The position numbers and the translations under genes were made by a program. The notes under the pieces are model-generated. The model saw nothing but the letters and a program-made list of their open reading frames with translations, searched no databases and had not been told where the DNA came from. A stretch of DNA of 7,380 bases, taken from contig JAFWFB010000144.1 of the NCBI GenBank assembly GCA_017512625.1, positions 1-7,380 on the forward strand, read 5' to 3'. Position 1 is the first letter of the stretch. Each line of letters opens with the position of its first letter. The DNA is from Erysipelotrichaceae bacterium. GTDB lineage: Bacteria > Bacillota_I > Bacilli_A > Erysipelotrichales > Erysipelotrichaceae. Below are positions 1 to 6,350 of this stretch, piece by piece.

Positions 1-112
1 TCACGGTCGTGACTCTTTCATCTTCCTTAACGGCGAATGCGACTGCTGAGATCGCCAACATGATACCGAGAAGGGCACCAACTACCAACATAACCCCAAT
101 TGCTTTGATCAT
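1..112 (-). CDS. rnfB: RnfB, electron transport complex subunit (N-terminal 37 residues only)
   Basis: Only the start of this gene is in the window; it runs off the left edge. The visible 37 residues begin MIKAIGVMLVVGALLG, form one membrane helix (about residues 4-26), and continue into FAVKEDERVTTV. This matches the RnfB pattern of an N-terminal anchor followed by a short linker and then a cytosolic four-cysteine Fe-S domain and ferredoxin domains, which are not visible here. In the complex RnfB is the subunit thought to take electrons from reduced ferredoxin. The ATG overlaps the stop of the preceding small gene (ATGA), and a GGAGG at 120-124 lies 7 bases upstream, so the start is well supported. 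Position after rnfA and the small gene fits the canonical C-D-G-E-A-B order. The name rests on position, the anchor and the linker, because the diagnostic cysteines lie outside the window. Confidence 0.85.
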   Translation of the reverse strand, partial: MIKAIGVMLVVGALLGIMLAISAVAFAVKEDERVTTV

Positions 113-279
113 ATCTTTTCCTCCTTACGAAGCGGACAGAGCATGACGCTGCATCCGGCGCAATTCTCGCTTAATTCTTCGCAACCCTCCGGTACGGGAG
201 TCTTGCGGTTTTTGGTATAGGCGAAAATATAAATTCCGATCATCGCCAGCAAGACGATGATGGCATATAAGACTTTCAT
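109..279 (-). CDS. Small single-helix membrane protein with four-cysteine cluster, inserted in the rnf operon
   Basis: This 56-residue protein is not one I recognise as a standard Rnf subunit. It starts MKVLYAIIVLLAMIGIYIF, a single membrane helix (residues 3-21), followed by a basic stretch (YTKNRK) and then a short tail with Cys33, Cys40, Cys43 and Cys48, spaced C-x6-C-x2-C-x4-C. The positive charges after the helix predict a cytoplasmic tail. Anchor plus cytosolic cysteines resembles a miniature of RnfB, and more loosely the short FeoB-associated cysteine-rich membrane proteins. The ATG follows the rnfA stop directly (TAAATG) and the stop overlaps the rnfB start (ATGA), so it is read as part of the operon. 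Its own ribosome site is weak (AGGA about 10 bases upstream), suggesting coupling to rnfA. It could bind an Fe-S cluster or other metal or assist assembly; no function can be assigned from sequence alone. That it is a real gene is well supported by the tight packing. Confidence 0.85.
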   Translation of the reverse strand: MKVLYAIIVLLAMIGIYIFAYTKNRKTPVPEGCEELSENCAGCSVMLCPLRKEEKI

Positions 280-855
280 TTAGGCGATTCCTGCCAGTCC
301 GGCCATGGCCAAGGCCATGATCGCCAAGGTGATGATAGCGATCGGATTGCCTTTGAAAGCATTTGGTGTATCGGCGCTATCAAGTCTTTCCCTGATCAGG
401 GCAAAGATATAGAGCATGATGGCAAAACCAAGAGGTACGGAAACTGAATGCACCAGCATCTCCACAAAGGAATAACCCTGAGAGATATTCTGGTTAGCGA
501 CTGCCAATACGATACAGTTGGTAGTGATCAAAGGAAGATAGACACCAAGAGACTTATATAAGGTTGGTGAGTTCTTCTTGATGAACATTTCCGTAAACTG
601 TACGAAGGAAGCGATTACAAGGATGAAGGTGATCAGCTGCATGTAAGTGATATCCAAAGGTTTTAAGATCAGGTGATAGATGGCATAGGTAATGATCGAA
701 GATACGAATACGACGAAGATTACTGCCAGTCCCATACCTAATGAATCCTTGCTACGCTTGGAAACACCGACAAACGGACATAAACCAAGGAACTTGGTCA
801 GAACGACGTTATTGATAAATACCAGGCCAATGGCCATCAGGAATAAGTCTTTCAT
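280..855 (-). CDS. rnfA: RnfA, membrane subunit of the Rnf complex
   Basis: A 191-residue hydrophobic protein of the RnfA/NqrE family, with about six membrane helices and the family's usual length. It shows the family hallmarks: NNVVLTKFLGLCPFVG with Cys26 near the N-terminus, and the internal inverted-repeat counterpart PLITTNCIVLAV with Cys114. In the related Na+-NQR and in Rnf, equivalent cysteines of RnfA and RnfE together hold an iron-sulfur cluster within the membrane, passing electrons across it. The ATG overlaps the rnfE stop by one base (TAATG), and a GGAGG at 866-870 precedes it, supporting this start. RnfA and RnfE are paralogs; I name this one RnfA by its sequence and by its place after rnfE in the C-D-G-E-A order. 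Confidence 0.95.
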   Translation of the reverse strand: MKDLFLMAIGLVFINNVVLTKFLGLCPFVGVSKRSKDSLGMGLAVIFVVFVSSIITYAIYHLILKPLDITYMQLITFILVIASFVQFTEMFIKKNSPTLYKSLGVYLPLITTNCIVLAVANQNISQGYSFVEMLVHSVSVPLGFAIMLYIFALIRERLDSADTPNAFKGNPIAIITLAIMALAMAGLAGIA

Positions 856-1490
856 TATTTAGCAGCCTCCTTTGGTTTACGGTTTTTAAGTACGCTGAAT
901 AAGGCAGCGAAGCAGGCAAATACCAGGAATGATCCGGTCGAAGACTGGAACAGGCTGATCTTGTAAGCTTCCAAAGCTGCAGGTGCGAAACTGAAGATTA
1001 CTTCATTGGTAAACGGATTAATTAAAGTGATCGACATGGTTGCCAGGAATTCCCTGGTAACACTGATCAGACAGATCGCAAAGGTATAACCCAGTCCCAT
1101 GCCCAGGCCATCAATGGCACTGGCTAAGACTCCGTTTTTGCTTGCAAAGGCTTCTGCTCTTCCCAAGATGATGCAGTTAACGACGATCAGCTGCAAGAAC
1201 ATGCCCAGTGAATCGTAAAGGGAAAGCGCATAGGCGTGTACCAGCATGTCAACGATGGATACAACTGAAGCGATTACGACGATGAAGACCGGAATACGGA
1301 TCTCGTTCGGCGTGATCTTTCTGAGCAGGGAGATGACAACGTTGCAGACGATCAGGATGATCGTTACGCAAACACCCATTCCCAGGCCATTATTCAGAGT
1401 CGTAGAAACAGCCAGGGCACTGCACATGCCAAGGAATAATGAGAATACAGGATTTTCTTTTATAAAACCATTCTTAAAATTTTCCAGCAT
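855..1490 (-). CDS. rnfE: RnfE, membrane subunit of the Rnf complex
   Basis: A 211-residue integral membrane protein of the RnfE/NqrD family, paralogous to RnfA and expected to pack against it with opposite topology. The key cysteines are present: Cys23 in SLFLGMCSALAVS and Cys106 in LIVVNCIILGRAEAFA; with RnfA Cys26 and Cys114 they are the expected ligands of the intramembrane Fe-S cluster. RAEAFASKNGV and DGLGMGLGYTF are also typical of the family. The short cytosolic C-terminus is basic (KNRKPKEAAK). The ATG follows the rnfG stop by 11 bases, with a strong AAGGAGG overlapping that stop, so this start is secure. The stop overlaps the rnfA start by one base. Confidence 0.95.
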   Translation of the reverse strand: MLENFKNGFIKENPVFSLFLGMCSALAVSTTLNNGLGMGVCVTIILIVCNVVISLLRKITPNEIRIPVFIVVIASVVSIVDMLVHAYALSLYDSLGMFLQLIVVNCIILGRAEAFASKNGVLASAIDGLGMGLGYTFAICLISVTREFLATMSITLINPFTNEVIFSFAPAALEAYKISLFQSSTGSFLVFACFAALFSVLKNRKPKEAAK

Positions 1491-1501
1491 TTTCTACCTC
1501 C

Positions 1502-2008
1502 TTACTGCAAGCCGGCCAGCACTGTTCTGGCTGCGTTCAATCCGCTGATCAGAGCGCCACTGGTAAGTGAAGCTCCGGATAAGGTATCAAACTCAGCACC
1601 GGCTGCGGTCTGACATAATTTATCGATATAGTCCTGCTCGAAGCAACGTGAACCATATCCGCTGGTCTCCTGCTGCTGCAGTGGGACAAGACCATAGACA
1701 GTTCCATCTTCGTTAAGTCCGGCTAAGAAGACGATCTGGGTCGAAGAATATCCATAACCGGTCAGTTTGAAGATATAACCCTGTCCCTTGACCTCATAGA
1801 TGCCTTCGATCAGTCCGGATTCATCCTTATAGCCATCAACGACACTGAATTCACCACCCGGAACCATCAGTTCCAGATTGGCTTTTTCAGCAGCGATCAG
1901 GTTTTCCTGGATGATCGGATCGGTAATACCGAAGACGAGGGATACACAAAGGGCGGAGATGGCACTGACGATTCCTAAGAATGCAGCTAATTTAACAGTT
2001 TTATTCAT
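1502..2008 (-). CDS. rnfG: RnfG, FMN-binding subunit of the Rnf complex
   Basis: A 168-residue protein with one N-terminal membrane helix (about residues 6-28) followed by an extracytoplasmic FMN-binding domain. The segment LQQQETSGYGSRCFEQDYI (residues 110-128) and the flavinylation motif DTLSGASLTS (141-150) are typical of RnfG/NqrC. In the family, ApbE attaches FMN through a phosphoester bond to the last residue of D-x-x-[ST]-G-A-[TS]. Here that residue is Ser147 (codon TCA), where threonine is commoner, so modification is likely but less certain. RnfG passes electrons between the RnfD flavin and the membrane Fe-S centre. Its ATG overlaps the rnfD stop by one base (TAATG), with a GGAGG at 2018-2022 inside the rnfD end. 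The length is slightly short for RnfG (often about 180-210 residues), but all core elements are present. Confidence 0.93.
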   Translation of the reverse strand: MNKTVKLAAFLGIVSAISALCVSLVFGITDPIIQENLIAAEKANLELMVPGGEFSVVDGYKDESGLIEGIYEVKGQGYIFKLTGYGYSSTQIVFLAGLNEDGTVYGLVPLQQQETSGYGSRCFEQDYIDKLCQTAAGAEFDTLSGASLTSGALISGLNAARTVLAGLQ

Positions 2009-3894
2009 TAGTGGCTACCTCCTAATACAGCACTGATGGCTGCAACGATACTTCTTGAAGTCCAGGTGGCACCCGAGATCAGATCGACCTCATCGCCGAT
2101 TCCCTTGCCTACGAAGGAAGCAAGATAATCATCGCTCAAGCAGGCATCACCGACACCAGGAGTATCGCCGAAGTTGGTCCAGACGATGCTTGCGACCTTG
2201 CCGTCTTCAACAGTGATATCAAAACCGTTTTTGGTATAGGTAACGGTAGCGTATTGAGCATGTCCTTCCGGATCGATCAGACCGTAACCGCGAACATCGA
2301 TGTGGTATGAACCATCATCGTTTCTGGAAACGGTGTATTCGCTGCCGGTAAACTTAGCGTAATCTTCCGGACTGCCAATGGTTTCAGTACTGCCTACACT
2401 GTAAGCCTTACCGCCATTTAAGGCATAGAAGACAGCAGCCATGACTGACTTGGATGTCCAGGTAGCGCCACTTACGACGTCGACACTGGAATCAGGTCCG
2501 GCACCGATAAACTGTTCGAGGAAGGCTTCTCCGACACAGGCGTCACCGATATCCGGTGTATCGCCGAAGACATCGAAACTGACACTTTCAACGGTATTGG
2601 TATCGTTGTTTACAACAATGGTGAATTCATTGCGTTTGTATTCGACGGTCGCATATTGCGCATGTCCTTCCGGATCGATCAGTCCATATCCCTTGGCATC
2701 CAGCTTATAGGTAGTCAGGTTGCCTTCGGTACTGGAATCGACCAGTTGTACACTGAAGCGACGGTAATCTTCGTCCTTGATGGTCAAAGTCTCACCATGG
2801 TCGAATACCGGTTTATGAATGGATACATATTCCTTGTCTTCATGGCTAAAGCCGATCAGACCGGTAAATAAGACGACTAATGCTAAAGCGCCGGCCAAAA
2901 ACTTGTAGGCCTTGCCAATAAGTTCGGTCTGCTTGCCAGCGAAGATCCGATCGATCAATGGGGTAACCATGTTGGCGATCAGGATCGAGAATAAGACACC
3001 CTCTGGCGCATTGCCAAGGAATCTGATCAGTAAGCAGACCATACCGGCGAAGATGCCGAATAAGATCTTGCCCGGAGCAGTCATTGGTGAAGTGACCGGA
3101 TCGGTCAGCATGAATACGGCACCAAATAAGACGCCACCGGAAAGGATATGGAACAGACCATAGGTAAGTCCTAATCCGTTAAAGGCACCCGCAACCGTTG
3201 CACCGATGAAGATGGTAGCAACATAGGATAACGGGATACGGTAGTCGATGACATCCCTTACGACATAATAGACGCAGACCAGAATGATGACCAGGGAACT
3301 GGCCTCACCGATGGTCGATGAGAAATTCTGAAGCAGCAGTCCGCCTACTCCGCCGAAATCGGAGATCAATGTAGGCAGATCGCCGGCCATTGGCAGCCAG
3401 GAAACGGTGTTGACGGAAGCACATGGTGTAGCTCCGGTAACCAGATCCGGGTTGGTATTGGCAGCAAAGGAAGCGAAGATGACAGCTCTGGCAACACCGG
3501 CCGGATTGAAGATATTCTGTCCGAAACCGCCATAGACCAGTTTTCCGAAGAAGACACCGATCAGGGTCGAAGCAATGACCGGATAGATCTTCATGTTCAT
3601 CGGCATTACCAAGGCGATGACCATCGGAGTTACCCAAGGATAGGAATTATTAAGGAACTCTTTGACATCTTTCTTGGTGATCAGCGCATAGATCGCTTCA
3701 CAGACTACGCTTGTTACCAGTGAGGCAGCAAGGATAGTCAGAATATTTACAGCATAAGCAGGTCCCAAAGTGAGATAGGCATTGATCAGACTGTAAAGGT
3801 AGACAACACACAGACCAAGCGTGAATTCCAGCATGATCCTGCCGGTCGAAGCTTTATCTCTTATCGCCGGTCCGGCTTTATATTTAGCAACCAT
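2008..3894 (-). CDS. rnfD: RnfD fused to two tandem extracytoplasmic FMN-binding domains
   Basis: A 628-residue protein, nearly twice the usual 320-350 of RnfD. Residues 1 to about 325 are a complete RnfD/NqrB-type membrane domain; it has the family's covalent FMN motif DLVTGAT (150-156, acceptor Thr156) and FMLTDPVTSPMTAPGK. After a basic loop (about 320-332) comes an added hydrophobic helix (333-350, KFLAGALALVVLFTGLIGF), then two FMN-binding domains of the RnfG/NqrC type. The first spans about 355-493, with motif DVVSGATWTS (acceptor Thr478); the second spans about 500-625, with DLISGATWTS (acceptor Thr610). Both carry GYGLIDPEGHAQYATV and a similar FGDTP...GDAC stretch. The added helix would place both domains outside the membrane beside RnfG. 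The reading frame is continuous with no sign of sequencing damage. The start has a GGAGG at 3904-3908 and lies 14 bases after the rnfC stop. A separate rnfG still follows, so this is an addition and not a replacement. Confidence 0.95.
   Translation of the reverse strand: MVAKYKAGPAIRDKASTGRIMLEFTLGLCVVYLYSLINAYLTLGPAYAVNILTILAASLVTSVVCEAIYALITKKDVKEFLNNSYPWVTPMVIALVMPMNMKIYPVIASTLIGVFFGKLVYGGFGQNIFNPAGVARAVIFASFAANTNPDLVTGATPCASVNTVSWLPMAGDLPTLISDFGGVGGLLLQNFSSTIGEASSLVIILVCVYYVVRDVIDYRIPLSYVATIFIGATVAGAFNGLGLTYGLFHILSGGVLFGAVFMLTDPVTSPMTAPGKILFGIFAGMVCLLIRFLGNAPEGVLFSILIANMVTPLIDRIFAGKQTELIGKAYKFLAGALALVVLFTGLIGFSHEDKEYVSIHKPVFDHGETLTIKDEDYRRFSVQLVDSSTEGNLTTYKLDAKGYGLIDPEGHAQYATVEYKRNEFTIVVNNDTNTVESVSFDVFGDTPDIGDACVGEAFLEQFIGAGPDSSVDVVSGATWTSKSVMAAVFYALNGGKAYSVGSTETIGSPEDYAKFTGSEYTVSRNDDGSYHIDVRGYGLIDPEGHAQYATVTYTKNGFDITVEDGKVASIVWTNFGDTPGVGDACLSDDYLASFVGKGIGDEVDLISGATWTSRSIVAAISAVLGGSH
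2022..2832 (-). repeat. Tandem duplication encoding two FMN-binding domains within rnfD
   Basis: The 3' end of rnfD encodes two homologous domains about 134 codons apart. The best-conserved block, GYGLIDPEGHAQYATV, is identical in both copies (residues 402-417 and 536-551). Its DNA includes an identical 23-base stretch at 2258-2280 and 2660-2682. Over the 16 codons there are seven base differences, all synonymous. The second shared block (FGDTP, GDAC) and the flavinylation motif SGATWTS follow in the same order in each copy. Confidence 0.9.
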
Positions 3895-3908
3895 TGATCC
3901 TTACCTCC

Positions 3909-5192
3909 TTACTTTAAAGTCCTTTTAGCACGACAGATATATTCGGTAACGTCTATCTTGCTTGGACAGACATAGGAACACATTCCGCATTCAATACAAT
4001 CTCTGATCTTTAACTTGTTTAAAAGATCATTGTTTTTAGCCTTGTAGGCATTGACGATATTGACCGGTTCCAGACCTGCCGGGCAATGGTCGACACAGCG
4101 TCCGCAACGCAGACAGCCGATCTCCTTGCTCTCAACATAATGCAGGATGGTCAGGGCATTATCAGTCTTGTTGATGACGACCTCATCCTTGATAACGGAA
4201 TTACCCATCATCGGGCCACCCATTACCAGCAATACGGTCTCGGTATTAAGACCGCCGCAGCTTTCGATCAAAGCCTTGATCGGGGTACCCAGACGACAGA
4301 TCACATTGGCCGGATGATTAACAGCTTCGCCACTGACAGTCACCATCTTGGTGCTCATCGGCAAGCCGGTCTTCATCGACTCACCCAGCTTGATAGCTGA
4401 AGTTGAGTTGGAAACGATGGATCCGGTCTCGATCGGCAGACGTTCGTAAGTCTTGCCGGTAACCGTCTCTACCAGTTTGCGCTCCCAACCCATCGGGTAA
4501 GCATCCTTGACACCGATGACTTCGACTTCAGGCAAGTCGCTGAATAATTCTTTCAGCGACTTGATCAGTTCGACCTTGTATTCCTTTAAAGCGATGACAC
4601 ATTTCTTGGCACCGCTCATCTTGAACATGGCTCTGACACCTTCACGGAAGTATTCCGGATAGCACTCCATGCCCTTGGCATCGGAAGTGATGTAAGGCTC
4701 ACACTCAACGCCATTGATGATCAGCATCTCGCAAGCGTCGGTACGATACTTGAAGTAAGTAGGGAATCCGGCACCACCCTGTCCGACTAATCCCATCGAC
4801 TTGGTGAATTCCAGGATCTCTTCCTTTGAGGCCGTTTCCCAGTTGAATGGATCAGCCTTAATGGTTTCATATTTGAAATCATTTTCGATAACCAGATGAT
4901 CCGCCGGTCTCAGGTTGGAACCCATCCTCTTAACTATACCCTTGACCGTTCCGCTGATCGAAGCGAAGACCGGAACATAGAAGTTATCGTTTCTTTCTGC
5001 AAGTTTTTGACCAATCAGTACATGATCTCCTTCCTTTACCAGCAAGGTAGCGGTAACGCCGCCATAGACTGCCAAAGGAATATAGGCTTCCTGAAGATAT
5101 TTATGATCATCGATCGTGATGACTTCTTCATGGACGCTCATGTCTTTATGACCGGGGATCTTATTGCACATTGGTCCTAATAAAAACGACAT
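3909..5192 (-). CDS. rnfC: RnfC, NADH/FMN and Fe-S subunit of the Rnf complex
   Basis: A 427-residue cytoplasmic peripheral subunit, the expected site of NAD(H) reaction. The domain order is as in the family: an N-terminal barrel-sandwich region (about 30-105); the Complex I 51-kDa-like FMN/NADH-binding domain, with GLVGQGGAGFPTYFK (134-148) and NGVECEPYITSD (160-171); an SLBB-type region near 280-335 containing GGPMMG (325-330); and two [4Fe-4S] ferredoxin motifs. The ferredoxin cysteines are C360-x2-C363-x2-C366-x3-C370P and C399-x2-C402-x2-C405-x3-C409P. The length is normal for Firmicute RnfC. A GGAGG at 5200-5204, 7 bases before the ATG, fixes the start against the in-frame Met8. It is the first gene of the operon and has its own promoter just upstream. 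Confidence 0.96.
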   Translation of the reverse strand: MSFLLGPMCNKIPGHKDMSVHEEVITIDDHKYLQEAYIPLAVYGGVTATLLVKEGDHVLIGQKLAERNDNFYVPVFASISGTVKGIVKRMGSNLRPADHLVIENDFKYETIKADPFNWETASKEEILEFTKSMGLVGQGGAGFPTYFKYRTDACEMLIINGVECEPYITSDAKGMECYPEYFREGVRAMFKMSGAKKCVIALKEYKVELIKSLKELFSDLPEVEVIGVKDAYPMGWERKLVETVTGKTYERLPIETGSIVSNSTSAIKLGESMKTGLPMSTKMVTVSGEAVNHPANVICRLGTPIKALIESCGGLNTETVLLVMGGPMMGNSVIKDEVVINKTDNALTILHYVESKEIGCLRCGRCVDHCPAGLEPVNIVNAYKAKNNDLLNKLKIRDCIECGMCSYVCPSKIDVTEYICRAKRTLK

Positions 5193-5199
5193 AGCATAT

Positions 5200-5204
5200 C
5201 CTCC
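5200..5204 (-). promoter_or_regulatory. Ribosome binding site of rnfC
   Basis: On the minus strand this reads GGAGG, 7 bases before the rnfC ATG at 5192. It decides the start codon in favour of this ATG over the in-frame Met8. If transcription starts where the -10 box predicts (about 5207), the site lies almost at the 5' end of a leader of only about 15 bases. Confidence 0.85.
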
Positions 5205-5213
5205 ACGAGTATC

Positions 5214-5222
5214 ATTATATCA
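5214..5222 (-). promoter_or_regulatory. Extended -10 promoter of the rnf operon
   Basis: Minus-strand TGATATAAT: a perfect TATAAT (5219-5214) with the TGn extension upstream. No good -35 hexamer lies at 16-18 bases spacing, which is normal for extended -10 promoters. The predicted transcription start is near 5207, giving a short leader that contains the rnfC ribosome site. It lies only 9 bases from the apbE -10 on the other strand, so polymerase can occupy only one of the two at a time. Confidence 0.65.
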
Positions 5223-5225
5223 TTA

Positions 5226-5234
5226 TGGTATAAT
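5226..5234 (+). promoter_or_regulatory. Extended -10 promoter of apbE, predicted leaderless
   Basis: Plus-strand TGGTATAAT: TATAAT at 5229-5234 with the TGn extension. It ends 7 bases before the apbE ATG at 5242, so transcription is predicted to start at or within a base of the start codon. The intervening bases (ATATCAGGT) offer only an AGG two bases from ATG, too close to work as a ribosome site. There is no recognisable -35. Confidence 0.65.
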
Positions 5235-5241
5235 ATCAGGT

Positions 5242-6315
5242 ATGAAAAAACCGCTAACCATTGCCTTATTGCTTTGCTTTTTGCTTTGCAGCTGCACGAG
5301 CAAACCGAAGCTCACCAAATATTCCAATACTTCCGCTGAAGGCTGCTTCGATACCTATGTATCCCTGATCGCCTATACGGAAAGCGAAGAGGAATTCAAC
5401 CACTATTTTGACATCGTCAAGGAAAACTTCATGACCTATCACCAACTCTTTGACATCTACCACGAATACGAAGGCATCAATAACCTTAAGACCATCAATG
5501 ACCAGGCCGGTATCGCACCGGTCAAGGTCGATCAGAAGATCATCGACATGCTTAACTTCGTCATCAAGGCGACAAGCATCAATGACAGTTTCGACATTAC
5601 TTCCGGAAACCTGCTTTCCCTCTGGCATCATTACCGGGACTCGGTGATCGATCCCGATGATGAAGCGATTCAAAAAGCCCTTCCTTTAAGAGGTCTGGAA
5701 TACCTCGAGATCGATGATGAGAATGATACGGTCTATATAAGCGATCCGGATATCTCACTGGATGTCGGCGGTATCGCCAAGGGTTATACTGCTCAGGTGG
5801 TATCCGAGATCCTTAAGGCTGAGGGTCTGGAACATGGCGCACTGGATGCGGGAGGAAACATCAAGACCATCGGCACCAAAGATACCGGCGATCTTTGGGT
5901 ATCCGCCATCCGCAACCCGGGTCTGATCGCCAGTGGCATCGTCTCCTTTGTTACCCCGCTTGATGCGACAGTCGTAACGTCCGGAAACTACATCAATTTC
6001 TATTACGCCCCAAATGGCAATAAATATCACCATATCATCGACCTGTCTACCGGCTATCCGGCTGACTACTATGAAAGTGTCACCATCATCACTGATGATT
6101 CAGGACTGGCTGATTTCTTAAGTACGACCATCTTTACCCTGCCATATGAAAAGGCGATGGAAGTCAAACAGGCTTTTGAAAAGGCCTATGATACCACCAT
6201 CTCCATCATCTTCATCACCAGGGCCGATCATCCGTTAAACTGTCCTAACCTGATCGAAGCCGAAGGATACAACATCTACTACACGGATGATATTGCGGGG
6301 GCGATCAATAAATAA
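5242..6315 (+). CDS. apbE: ApbE, FAD:protein FMN transferase (lipoprotein)
   Basis: A 357-residue extracytoplasmic enzyme that cleaves FAD and attaches FMN to Thr/Ser of target proteins, here most likely RnfD and RnfG. The ATG at 5242 gives a classic lipoprotein signal peptide, MKKPLTIALLLCFLLCSC, with lipid-modified Cys18; an upstream in-frame ATG at 5164 would spoil this and overlaps rnfC. Family motifs appear in order: GCFDTYVSL (34-42), FDITSGNLLSLW (117-128), LDVGGIAKGYTA (173-184), LDAGGNIKTIG (201-211), TSGNY (246-250), HHIIDLSTGYPA (263-274) and DSGLADFLSTTIF (286-298), whose Asp291 and nearby Thr are the usual metal-site region. It looks complete and active. It diverges from rnfC across a shared promoter region, suggesting coordinated expression with its substrates. 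The 3' end meets a strong terminator. Confidence 0.96.
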   Translation: MKKPLTIALLLCFLLCSCTSKPKLTKYSNTSAEGCFDTYVSLIAYTESEEEFNHYFDIVKENFMTYHQLFDIYHEYEGINNLKTINDQAGIAPVKVDQKIIDMLNFVIKATSINDSFDITSGNLLSLWHHYRDSVIDPDDEAIQKALPLRGLEYLEIDDENDTVYISDPDISLDVGGIAKGYTAQVVSEILKAEGLEHGALDAGGNIKTIGTKDTGDLWVSAIRNPGLIASGIVSFVTPLDATVVTSGNYINFYYAPNGNKYHHIIDLSTGYPADYYESVTIITDDSGLADFLSTTIFTLPYEKAMEVKQAFEKAYDTTISIIFITRADHPLNCPNLIEAEGYNIYYTDDIAGAINK

Positions 6316-6323
6316 CGAATAAT

Positions 6324-6350
6324 AAAAGAGGACTCAGTCCTCTTTTTCTT
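6324..6350. terminator. Bidirectional intrinsic terminator between apbE and the S1-domain gene
   Basis: A perfect 10-bp stem (6324-6333 paired with 6337-6346) has a 3-base loop at 6334-6336. Downstream on the plus strand is a T-rich run (TTTTTCTTTT) that serves apbE, whose stop is 9 bases before the stem. On the minus strand the stem is followed by TTTTATTATT. The minus-strand S1 gene ends inside it: the loop is exactly its TGA stop codon, and the first arm encodes its last residues. Confidence 0.88.

Noticed and set aside
1246..1548. A 100-codon plus-strand open frame across rnfE and rnfG
   Set aside because: It is antisense to two conserved Rnf genes and shows no family features.
3305..3637. 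A 110-codon minus-strand open frame inside rnfD in another frame
   Set aside because: It overlaps the conserved RnfD membrane domain in a shifted frame and encodes a protein rich in Arg, Cys and His with no known pattern.
2008..3894. RnfD length as an assembly error or lost stop codon merging two genes
   Set aside because: The linker reads cleanly through a membrane helix into two intact domains, and there is no ribosome site or start signal at the junction. A genuine fusion is the simpler reading.
5164..5241. N-terminal extension of apbE from an ATG at 5164
   Set aside because: It would run antisense through the rnfC start and both promoters and place 26 polar residues before a textbook lipoprotein signal peptide. 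The ATG at 5242 is the real start.
5266..5673. A 135-codon minus-strand open frame inside apbE
   Set aside because: It lies fully antisense to a strongly supported enzyme, and its valine- and aspartate-rich protein has no recognisable domain or ribosome site; it is a by-product of apbE codon use.
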